Below the pieces are notes generated by a model. It was not told the origin of the DNA. It made no database searches and saw only the letters and a list, made by a program, of their open reading frames with translations. Below are positions 6,912-12,656 of a DNA stretch of 12,656 bases, piece after piece. Each line of letters opens with the position of its first letter. Positions within the stretch are counted from its first letter, which is position 1. The stretch lies in NCBI GenBank assembly GCA_027068695.1, contig JAMOMG010000005.1, positions 1 through 12,656 on the forward strand, read 5' to 3'. The DNA comes from Flavobacteriaceae bacterium. Its GTDB lineage: Bacteria; Bacteroidota; Bacteroidia; Flavobacteriales; Flavobacteriaceae. A program made the translations under genes and the position numbers.

Positions 6912-7692
6912 TTGTGAACTGTTTTAAGGTTTTGTTAAAATGAATTAAATCAGAATTAAAAAGTTGATTTATATAATTATTGTCTATTAATGCATCTGTT
7001 TTTCCTGAAACAAAACTTGAAGGAGCCATGAGCCACAATTCATCAGCCAATTGTAATGCCAAGTTAATTTCATGTGTAGATACTATAATTGTTTTGTTAA
7101 AATTTGTTGCTAATTGTTTTAGCAAAGTAAAAGTTTCAAGGGTGTGATGTAAATCTAGATGTGCGGTTGGTTCATCTAAAATAATTAAATCGGTGTTTTG
7201 AGCTAATGCTCGGGCTATTAATACTTTTTGTAATTGACCATCACTTAACTCGTAGTACTTTGAGTGCATTAAGTGTGTTGTATTTGTTTGTTCAAGAGCT
7301 GTATTTATAAATTGCAAATCTTTGTTTGTTAATTTGCCTACCCAATTTGTATAAGGTTGTCTTCCTAAAGCAACCAATTCAAAAACTGATAAATTACTTT
7401 CGGGCAATCGTTCAGTTAAAACCAAACTGAGAGATTTGGATAAGTAGAGATTGTTTAACGTATTAAGGTTTTGGTTGTTGATAAAAATTTCGCCATTTAA
7501 TGCCGGTTGCACCTTAGTTAAGGTTCTTAATAAGGTAGATTTACCTATACCGTTTTTACCCAATAAACACACTAAATTTCCTTTTTTTAATTGAATATTA
7601 AGGTTTGAAGCAATAGTATTTACTTCCTTTCTTGAAGTATATCCGATACTTAAATTATTGGTTTTAATAATATGTTTACTTTCTACTTTCAA
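6895..7692 (-). CDS. ABC transporter ATP-binding protein, FecE/BtuD type
   Basis: This 265-residue cytoplasmic ATPase energises the FecCD-type permease encoded just upstream, importing an iron-siderophore, haem or cobalamin-like ligand. Walker A is GKNGIGKS (45-52). The signature is LSDGQ (149-153) rather than LSGGQ, Walker B is LIILDEP (169-175), and the H-loop is H207 in STHEINLA. The Q-loop position reads SLVLTER (89-95), so the usual Gln appears to be replaced. The ORF has no early ATG. The start is taken as TTG at 7692-7690, directly after the permease TAA, which is in the same frame. A TTG start fits a conserved beginning (HIIKTNNLSIGY). Length is typical of the family. No substrate-binding protein or TonB receptor gene lies in the window, so the ligand is unknown. 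Confidence 0.9.
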   Translation of the reverse strand: MKVESKHIIKTNNLSIGYTSRKEVNTIASNLNIQLKKGNLVCLLGKNGIGKSTLLRTLTKVQPALNGEIFINNQNLNTLNNLYLSKSLSLVLTERLPESNLSVFELVALGRQPYTNWVGKLTNKDLQFINTALEQTNTTHLMHSKYYELSDGQLQKVLIARALAQNTDLIILDEPTAHLDLHHTLETFTLLKQLATNFNKTIIVSTHEINLALQLADELWLMAPSSFVSGKTDALIDNNYINQLFNSDLIHFNKTLKQFTISNSQ

Positions 7693-8727
7693 TTAATAAT
7701 TTATTTTTTGTTTTCTTACCAATAACCAAATTATTATTGGCGCACCAAATAAGGATGTTATGGCATTGATTGGAAGTGTGTATTCACTATTTGGTAATTG
7801 AGCAATGCTGTCGCAAATTAACATAATAATTGCACCACTTATGGCAACAGCAGGTAACAATATTTTATGATTTGATGTGCTAAACATTAATTTTGTTAAA
7901 TGAGGAACTGCCAAACCTATAAAGGCAATAGGGCCTGAAAAAGCAGTGATAACACCCGTTAATAAACTGGTTGAAATTAGTGTTAGATTACGAGTTCGTT
8001 TTACATTAACCCCCATACTTTTGGCATAATTCTCACCTAAAAGCAGACTGTTTAAAGGCTTTATAATAAGTGTAACCAATAGAACTCCTATTAAAAATAT
8101 AATTAATAGAACGCTAATTTCTGTCCAACTAAGATTTCCTAAACTTCCAAAACTCCAAAATAAATATTGTTGTAATTGATTGGCACTGCTAAAATAAGCC
8201 AATACACTAATAACAGCAGCAGTTAAACTTCCAAACATTAATCCTATGATTAAGATTGACATTGTATTTCTAACCTTAGCAGCAGCCAACATTACAGCAA
8301 AAAGTACTAAAAAGGCTCCTAAACTTGCCGCAATTGCCATTCCCCAATTTGTAAATACATAAGTTGAAATAGTTACTCCTAAAAAAGAGGCTCCTAAAAT
8401 TAAAATTGCAACTCCTAAACTTGCCCCAGAACTTATTCCTAAAACAAAAGGGCCTGCAAGTGGATTTCTAAAAAGAGTTTGCATTAATAAGCCACTAATT
8501 GATAAGCCAGAGCCAACAATAATAGCTGTAATTGCTTTGGGTAGTCGGTAGTTTAGAATAATAGATTTCCAAGATTCTTTTTCTACCTCACCTGTAAAAA
8601 ATGATAGAAAAATTTGTTTTAAAGGTATTGAAACTGAACCTAAACTAATATTTATAAAGATAGTTAGAAGTAATGCTAAAATTAACAATACAAAAATATT
8701 TCTATATGATTTTACTGGGTTTATCAA
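7693..8727 (-). CDS. FecCD/BtuC-family ABC transporter permease
   Basis: This 344-residue inner-membrane permease forms the channel for a metal-chelate or vitamin B12-type importer. The first membrane helix (about 10-30) is followed by the family block [13 protein letters not shown] (60-72). [22 protein letters not shown] (81-102), [11 protein letters not shown] (230-240) and [12 protein letters not shown] (265-276), all hallmarks of FecCD permeases, come next. About ten hydrophobic segments are expected for the family. The start is TTG at 8727-8725, because the upstream frame is closed by a TGA at 8736-8734 and no ATG precedes the first helix. It overlaps the rdgB stop by 4 nt on the string TTGA. 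Its stop is immediately followed by the ATPase start. The ligand could be siderophore, haem or cobalamin, and nothing in the window decides between them. Confidence 0.92.
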   Translation of the reverse strand: MINPVKSYRNIFVLLILALLLTIFINISLGSVSIPLKQIFLSFFTGEVEKESWKSIILNYRLPKAITAIIVGSGLSISGLLMQTLFRNPLAGPFVLGISSGASLGVAILILGASFLGVTISTYVFTNWGMAIAASLGAFLVLFAVMLAAAKVRNTMSILIIGLMFGSLTAAVISVLAYFSSANQLQQYLFWSFGSLGNLSWTEISVLLIIFLIGVLLVTLIIKPLNSLLLGENYAKSMGVNVKRTRNLTLISTSLLTGVITAFSGPIAFIGLAVPHLTKLMFSTSNHKILLPAVAISGAIIMLICDSIAQLPNSEYTLPINAITSLFGAPIIIWLLVRKQKINY

Positions 8728-9308
8728 GAATGTTCAGCTAAAAAGGTTATTAATTTTTTCATTGCTTTACCTCTATGACTTATGGTGCCTTTTTCAGTTA
8801 AACTCATCTCAGCAAATGATTTTTTATAGCCATTTGGCATAAAAATAGGATCATATCCAAAACCACTTTCTCCTTGTTTTTCTTCTAAAATGCTCCCTTT
8901 ACAAATACCTTCAAATACATGTTGTTTTCCGTCGATATTTAATGCTATTGCAGTTCTAAACTGAGCATTTCTGTTTGTGTTATCTCCAAGTTTTTTTAAT
9001 AATTTCTTCATATTTTCATCAGCATTATTTTCTTTACCTGCATAACGTGCTGAGTAAACTCCAGGCTCATTGTTCAACGCTTCAACTTCTAAGCCAGTAT
9101 CATCGGCAAAACAGTTTAAACCGTATTTTTTTGTAATAAAATTAGCCTTTATAATTGCATTTCCTTCAAGTGTTTTAGCAGTTTCAGGAATATCCTCGAA
9201 ACAATGAATATCTGCTAAACTAACAATTTCAAAATTGGTGAGTATTGCCTGTACTTCTTTTAGTTTGTTTAGATTGTTTGTAGCAAAAACAAGTTTTAAT
9301 TTACTCAT
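8724..9308 (-). CDS. rdgB: XTP/dITP diphosphatase (non-canonical purine NTP pyrophosphatase)
   Basis: This 194-residue cytosolic enzyme hydrolyses dITP, ITP and XTP to monophosphates plus pyrophosphate, keeping deaminated purines out of DNA and RNA. All Ham1/RdgB family blocks are present: [12 protein letters not shown] (8-19), [13 protein letters not shown] (66-78) with catalytic-region D69/D70, [10 protein letters not shown] (82-91), GFGYDPIF (149-156) and ISHRGKAM (176-183). The length is normal. The ATG at 9308 overlaps the end of rlmH by 8 nt in another frame, and its TGA overlaps the permease TTG by 4 nt, so it is embedded in a continuous operon. Confidence 0.96.
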   Translation of the reverse strand: MSKLKLVFATNNLNKLKEVQAILTNFEIVSLADIHCFEDIPETAKTLEGNAIIKANFITKKYGLNCFADDTGLEVEALNNEPGVYSARYAGKENNADENMKKLLKKLGDNTNRNAQFRTAIALNIDGKQHVFEGICKGSILEEKQGESGFGYDPIFMPNGYKKSFAEMSLTEKGTISHRGKAMKKLITFLAEHS

Positions 9309-9774
9309 GATGATAGGGTTCGTTTTTTAAAATGGTAAATGCTCTATAAATTTGTTCAACAATAAATAATCGAATCATTTGATGTGAAAATGTCATTTTA
9401 GATAAAGCTATTTTTCCTTGTGCCTTTTTATAAATTGCTTCTGAAAATCCATAAGGTCCACCAATAACCAACACCAATTGTTTTATACCTGAATTCATTT
9501 TTTGTTGAAGGAATTTTGAAAATTCTATAGAACGATATTCTTTACCTTTCTCATCTAACAAAACTAAAGCATCTGTTGAACGTATTTTTTTTAAAATTAG
9601 CTCACCCTCTTTTTCTTTTTGTTGAGATTCACTTAAATTCTTCACATTTTTAATATCAGGAATAATTTCAAGTTCAAATTTAATATAATGTTTTAATCTT
9701 TTTTGATAGGTTTCTATCAAAATTTGTAAATTTTTATCATCGGTTTTGCCAATGGTTAACAATTTAATTTTCAT
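9301..9774 (-). CDS. rlmH: 23S rRNA pseudouridine-1915 N3-methyltransferase
   Basis: RlmH is a SPOUT (trefoil-knot) methyltransferase that methylates pseudouridine 1915 in helix 69 of 23S rRNA on assembled ribosomes. With the ATG at 9774 the protein is 157 residues, the normal size. It starts with [11 protein letters not shown]. The knot and SAM site are visible as [12 protein letters not shown] (71-82), [10 protein letters not shown] (103-112) and [12 protein letters not shown] (124-135). The near-invariant C-terminus [18 protein letters not shown] is present. The frame stays open upstream to 9867, but the extra 31 residues are Phe/Ile-rich, unlike the family, and would overlap nadC, so 9774 is preferred. 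The gene is first in the minus-strand operon and divergent from nadC. A TATATTTA -7-like box sits at 9786-9779, very close to the start. Confidence 0.96.
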   Translation of the reverse strand: MKIKLLTIGKTDDKNLQILIETYQKRLKHYIKFELEIIPDIKNVKNLSESQQKEKEGELILKKIRSTDALVLLDEKGKEYRSIEFSKFLQQKMNSGIKQLVLVIGGPYGFSEAIYKKAQGKIALSKMTFSHQMIRLFIVEQIYRAFTILKNEPYHHE

Positions 9775-9824
9775 TTGGTAAATATAAAAAGAAATAAAGA
9801 TGAATTTTTTGAAAATAAAAAAGT

Positions 9825-9832
9825 TATTTTTG
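9825..9832 (+). promoter_or_regulatory. Bacteroidota-type -7 box for the nadC operon
   Basis: TATTTTTG at 9825-9832 matches TAnnTTTG and ends 17 nt before the nadC ATG at 9850. The only clear TTTG upstream (9808-9811) is 13 nt away, shorter than usual, so the -33 element is weak. It lies in the 75-bp divergent gap between rlmH and nadC and would drive nadC, the YihY gene and kdsB. Confidence 0.5.
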
Positions 9833-9849
9833 TTACAAAATAGCATAAA

Positions 9850-10707
9850 ATGATTAGCAAAAAACAATTTGAAAAAGAACTAAACATTATAATCTCAAAT
9901 GCTATTAGAGAAGATGTTGGAGGTGGAGATTATAGTTCATTAGCTTGTATTCCAGAAAGCGCACAAGGTAAAGCAAAATTATTAGTAAAGGAAGCCGGTA
10001 TAATTGCTGGGGTAGAATTTGCAAAGAAAATTTTTCAATATGTAGATATAAACCTACAGATTGAAACTTTAATTAATGATGGAGAAAAGGTAAAATATGG
10101 AGATATCGTTTTTTATGTTTCAGGTAGCTCATTATCTATTTTAAAAGCTGAGCGTTTGGTACTTAATGCTATGCAACGTATGAGTGCTATAGCAACAAAA
10201 ACAAATAAGTTTGCAAATTTACTTAGGGGAACCAAAACTAAAATTTTAGATACTAGAAAAACTACTCCAGGTATTAGGGCTATTGAAAAATGGGCGGTTA
10301 AAATTGGAGGAGGCGAAAATCATAGGTTTGCGTTATATGATATGATAATGTTGAAAGATAATCATATAGATTTTGCAGGTGGCATTACTAAAGCTATAGA
10401 TAAAACAAAGAATTATTTGAAAGAAAATCATCTCGATTTAAAAATTATTGTTGAAGCACGAAGTTTGAAAGAAATTGAAGAAATATTAAAATCAGCTAAT
10501 ATTTATAGAATTTTAATTGATAACTTTAACTATGAAGACACTCGAAAAGCTGTTGAAATGATTGGAGATAAATGTTTAACAGAATCTTCTGGAGGAATAA
10601 CGTTGGAAACAGCTCGTAAATATGCTGATTGTGGTGTAGATTATATTTCTTCAGGAGCTTTAACACATTCAGTTTATAATATGGATTTAAGTTTAAAAGC
10701 AGTTTAA
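9850..10707 (+). CDS. nadC: Nicotinate-nucleotide pyrophosphorylase (carboxylating)
   Basis: NadC (quinolinate phosphoribosyltransferase) joins quinolinate and PRPP to give nicotinate mononucleotide, CO2 and pyrophosphate in de novo NAD synthesis. The 285 residues hold the full set of family blocks: EDVGGGDYSS (21-30), ERLVLNAMQRMSAIAT (101-116), DTRKTTPGIR (134-143), GGGENHRFALYD (153-164) with H158/R159, MLKDNHI (167-173) with K169, VEAR (201-204), LIDNF (222-226), ESSGGITLE (245-253) and YISSGALTHS (265-274). All are consistent with an active type II phosphoribosyltransferase barrel. The ATG at 9850 gives the normal N-terminus. The gene is divergent from rlmH and its TAA overlaps the next ATG by one base. 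nadA and nadB are not in the window. Confidence 0.97.
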   Translation: MISKKQFEKELNIIISNAIREDVGGGDYSSLACIPESAQGKAKLLVKEAGIIAGVEFAKKIFQYVDINLQIETLINDGEKVKYGDIVFYVSGSSLSILKAERLVLNAMQRMSAIATKTNKFANLLRGTKTKILDTRKTTPGIRAIEKWAVKIGGGENHRFALYDMIMLKDNHIDFAGGITKAIDKTKNYLKENHLDLKIIVEARSLKEIEEILKSANIYRILIDNFNYEDTRKAVEMIGDKCLTESSGGITLETARKYADCGVDYISSGALTHSVYNMDLSLKAV

Positions 10708-11639
10708 TGACAAAAAAAATTGAAGATAGCTTAGATAAAATACCAATTGTAAATTGGATAGTAAGATTGGTAAAAAAAATAAAAATACCTGGTTTGCACG
10801 GAATGTCTCTGTACGATGTTATTGAAATGTACGTAATAGGTATTGTAAAAGGTGCTTTAACCTCAAGAGCAGGAGGAATTGCATTTAGTTTCTTTATGGC
10901 ATTGTTTCCCTTTTTACTCTTTATTTTAACGTTAATTCCCTATGTGCCAATTGAAGGATTTCAAAAAGATTTTTTATTTATGATTGAGCAATTATTACCT
11001 CCAAACACAGCTAATTCTGTACAGGAAGTAATAGCAGATATTGCAAATAATAGATATGGGGGCTTACTTTCATTCGGATTTATTGCTTCTGTTTTTTTAA
11101 TGACTAATGGTGTAAATGCTATTTTAGGTGGATTTGAGTATTCGTACCATGTTACCGAAATGCGTAATATTTTACGGCAGTATTTCATTGCCATGGGAAT
11201 GGCAATTTTATTATCGTTTATTTTGGTTGTAACCGTTGCAGTAAGTATATATTTTGAAATAGGAATAAACGATTTGAAAGCAAATGGATGGCTTGAAGAT
11301 GATGTTTTTTGGATTGAAAAAGGACGTTTTTTGTTTTTTGTGCTGTTAATTTTTGTTTCAGTATCCCTATTGTACAAGTATGGGACAAAAGAAGTAAAAA
11401 ATCACGCCTTTTTTGCCCCGGGATCAATTTTAACAACATTGCTTACGTTGGTAATGTTTAAGGTGTTTGCTATTTACGTACTAAAATTTGCAACCTACAA
11501 TAAACTGTATGGCTCAATAGGAACATTACTAGTTCTTATGTTGTTTGTTTGGATAAATTCAATCATATTGTTATTAGGGTTTGAATTAAATGCGAGTATA
11601 AATCGTTTGAGGAAATCACATTTTAAAAAAATAAATTAA
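10707..11639 (+). CDS. YihY/BrkB family inner-membrane protein
   Basis: This 310-residue integral membrane protein of the YihY/UPF0761 family was once called a ribonuclease BN or virulence factor BrkB, and its transport or other activity is not established. About six hydrophobic helices are visible near 56-80, 117-140, 160-184, 206-224, 237-262 and 268-292. Family blocks are present: [19 protein letters not shown] (51-69) and [21 protein letters not shown] (262-282). A charged cytoplasmic N-terminus (1-48) and a Lys/Arg-rich tail flank the core. It starts on the TAATG overlap with nadC and ends on an identical TAATG overlap with kdsB, so it is probably translated by coupling between the two. 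Association with kdsB hints at an envelope role, which is inference. Confidence 0.92.
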   Translation: MTKKIEDSLDKIPIVNWIVRLVKKIKIPGLHGMSLYDVIEMYVIGIVKGALTSRAGGIAFSFFMALFPFLLFILTLIPYVPIEGFQKDFLFMIEQLLPPNTANSVQEVIADIANNRYGGLLSFGFIASVFLMTNGVNAILGGFEYSYHVTEMRNILRQYFIAMGMAILLSFILVVTVAVSIYFEIGINDLKANGWLEDDVFWIEKGRFLFFVLLIFVSVSLLYKYGTKEVKNHAFFAPGSILTTLLTLVMFKVFAIYVLKFATYNKLYGSIGTLLVLMLFVWINSIILLLGFELNASINRLRKSHFKKIN

Positions 11640-12382
11640 TGAAAATAGTTGCAATGATTCCTGCTAGATACGAAGCTAGCCGTTTTCCAGGAAAATTAAT
11701 GAAGAATTTAGCGGGGAAAACAGTTATTTTAAGAACGTATGAAGCAACAAAAAAAACGAATTTATTTGATGAAGTGTACGTTGTAACAGACAGTGATATT
11801 ATTTTTAATGAAATTACTTCAAATGGAGGCAAAGCAATAAAAAGCAAAAAAGAACACAAATCTGGAAGTGATAGAATAGCTGAAGCTGTTGAAAATATAG
11901 AGGCAGCTATTGTTGTTAATGTTCAAGGAGATGAGCCCTTTACACAAACAGAACCGTTATTTGAACTGCTAAAAGTTTTTAAATTAGACAAAAATAAAGA
12001 AATTGATATTGCTTCTTTAATGCTGAAAATTGAAGAACAAGAAGAAATTAACAATCCGAACAATGTAAAAGTAGTTGTTGATGAACATAATTTTGCACTG
12101 TATTTTTCACGCTCTCCAATACCATTTCCAAGAGAAAAATTGGAAGCAACTTATTTTAAACACATAGGAATTTATGCTTTTAGAAAAGAATCTTTATTAA
12201 AATTCACTAAATTACCTATGAATAAGTTAGAGAAAACTGAAAAATTAGAAAACCTTCGGTTTTTGGCTAACGGTTTAAAAGTGAAAATGGTAGAAACCAA
12301 TTATCCAGCTATTGGAATTGATACACCTGAAGATTTAGAAAAAGCAAATATGATATTTAAGTTGAATGAAAATAAGCAGTAG
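11639..12382 (+). CDS. kdsB: 3-deoxy-manno-octulosonate (CMP-Kdo) cytidylyltransferase
   Basis: KdsB activates Kdo with CTP to CMP-Kdo, the donor for the inner core of lipopolysaccharide, in the cytoplasm. The 247 residues show [13 protein letters not shown] (7-19) for CTP binding, VNVQGDEPF (93-101) with metal-binding D98, NPNNVKVV (139-146), [10 protein letters not shown] (156-165), HIGIYAFRK (175-183) and GIDTPEDLE (226-234) with D228. The length is typical. The ATG shares its first base with the TAA of the YihY gene. It is the last gene of the nadC operon, followed by a weak AT-rich hairpin. Its presence confirms a Gram-negative host with Kdo-containing LPS. Other Kdo genes are not in the window. 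Confidence 0.96.
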   Translation: MKIVAMIPARYEASRFPGKLMKNLAGKTVILRTYEATKKTNLFDEVYVVTDSDIIFNEITSNGGKAIKSKKEHKSGSDRIAEAVENIEAAIVVNVQGDEPFTQTEPLFELLKVFKLDKNKEIDIASLMLKIEEQEEINNPNNVKVVVDEHNFALYFSRSPIPFPREKLEATYFKHIGIYAFRKESLLKFTKLPMNKLEKTEKLENLRFLANGLKVKMVETNYPAIGIDTPEDLEKANMIFKLNENKQ

Positions 12383-12393
12383 AAACAACCAAG

Positions 12394-12415
12394 AAAAACT
12401 TTAATTAGTTTTTTT
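12394..12415 (+). terminator. Weak AT-rich terminator after kdsB
   Basis: A 7-bp stem, AAAAACT (12394-12400) with AGTTTTT (12407-12413), encloses TTAATT and continues into T residues to 12415. It begins 11 nt after the kdsB stop. With one G-C pair it is thermodynamically weak, so termination may be incomplete and some readthrough into hisS is possible. Confidence 0.5.
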
Positions 12416-12422
12416 AATTTTA

Positions 12423-12430
12423 GATATTTG
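12423..12430 (+). promoter_or_regulatory. Candidate -7 box for hisS
   Basis: GATATTTG (12423-12430) matches seven of eight positions of TAnnTTTG and ends 17 nt before the hisS ATG, the same spacing as the other boxes here. A TTTA at 12400-12403, 19 nt upstream, could be the -33 element. It lies just after the kdsB terminator hairpin. Confidence 0.4.
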
Positions 12431-12447
12431 CAAACTAATAGTAAATA

Positions 12448-12656
12448 ATGGCAAAAAAACCTGGTATACCAAAAGGAACACGTGATTTTTCACCTACAGA
12501 GGTAGCAAAAAGAAATTATATTTTTTCAACAATTAAACAAGTTTTTGAATTGTATGGGTTTCAACCTATTGAAACTCCGTCTTTTGAAAAGTCTGAAACA
12601 TTGATGGGGAAATATGGAGACGAAGGAGATAGGCTTATTTTTAAAATATTGAATTC
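12448..12656 (+). CDS. hisS: Histidyl-tRNA synthetase, N-terminal fragment (3' end outside window)
   Basis: Only the first 69 codons are present. They begin [16 protein letters not shown], the characteristic opening of class II HisRS, in which the KGTRDF string is near-invariant. Motif 1 follows, with a helix [16 protein letters not shown] leading into [10 protein letters not shown]. After that comes [20 protein letters not shown], which is the region before the histidine and ATP site of HisRS. The ATG at 12448 is preceded by a candidate -7 box. The gene runs off the right edge, so catalytic motifs 2 and 3 and the anticodon-binding domain cannot be checked. Confidence 0.93.
   Translation, partial: MAKKPGIPKGTRDFSPTEVAKRNYIFSTIKQVFELYGFQPIETPSFEKSETLMGKYGDEGDRLIFKILN

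Noticed and set aside
9775..9867. N-terminal extension of rlmH to an upstream ATG at 9867
   Set aside because: The 31 added residues are Phe/Ile-rich, do not belong to the RlmH family, and would overlap the start of nadC. The ATG at 9774 gives the normal 157 residues.
10961..11859. Minus-strand open frames opposite the YihY gene and kdsB
   Set aside because: They are antisense shadows of clear coding genes, with no recognisable domains and compositions dictated by the opposite strand.
12651..12656. GAATTC at the very end of the window as a cloning boundary
   Set aside because: The same hexamer also occurs at 1795 and 9491 and the left end lacks it, so it is not evidence of a cloned fragment.
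1..12656. CRISPR arrays, tRNAs, rRNAs, insertion sequences, riboswitches
   Set aside because: No direct-repeat array, tRNA cloverleaf, transposase frame or structured leader was visible. Intergenic gaps are too short for most of these.

Overview
The window is a stretch of AT-rich, gene-dense chromosome that looks like the phylum Bacteroidota, most likely the family Flavobacteriaceae. Three things point there. Several genes are preceded by a TAnnTTTG -7 box, and Shine-Dalgarno-like sequences are scarce. The gene families are typical of that group: a HEFKTPIAT-type sensor kinase with an OmpR regulator, a lone HsdR-N-domain protein beside holA, and rlmH divergent from nadC. There are no transposases, integrases, tRNAs, rRNAs, CRISPR repeats or phage genes, and no gene-free stretch over 300 bases. 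The longest intergenic gap is about 75 bp.

Layout. Positions 1-1359 (+) hold the 3' part of a histidine kinase and its response regulator, closed by a clear terminator. Positions 1431-2048 (+) hold a YciO-type Sua5/YrdC protein. Positions 2063-4769 (-) hold a tight three-gene unit read as HsdR-N nuclease-like protein, then an alpha/beta hydrolase fused to an NTF2-like tail, then a family 2 glycosyltransferase. holA (4799-5803, +) diverges from it. Positions 5849-9774 (-) hold rlmH, rdgB, a FecCD-type permease, its ATPase and an M28 peptidase lipoprotein. Positions 9850-12382 (+) hold nadC, a YihY/BrkB membrane protein and kdsB, with 1-nt TAATG overlaps. hisS begins at 12448 and runs off the end.

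How the genes fit together. Most are housekeeping: clamp loading (holA), rRNA methylation (rlmH), nucleotide-pool cleaning (rdgB), NAD synthesis (nadC), LPS Kdo activation (kdsB) and tRNA charging (hisS). Envelope and uptake functions are mixed in: a metal-chelate ABC transporter lacking a visible binding protein, a lipoprotein peptidase, a glycosyltransferase and a YihY membrane protein. The two-component pair is a separate signalling unit.

I found no convincing new multi-gene system. The points most worth a second look are the lone PD-(D/E)xK protein next to holA, the hydrolase-NTF2 fusion between it and the glycosyltransferase, and the permease and ATPase genes that share one reading frame interrupted by a single TAA followed directly by a TTG start.
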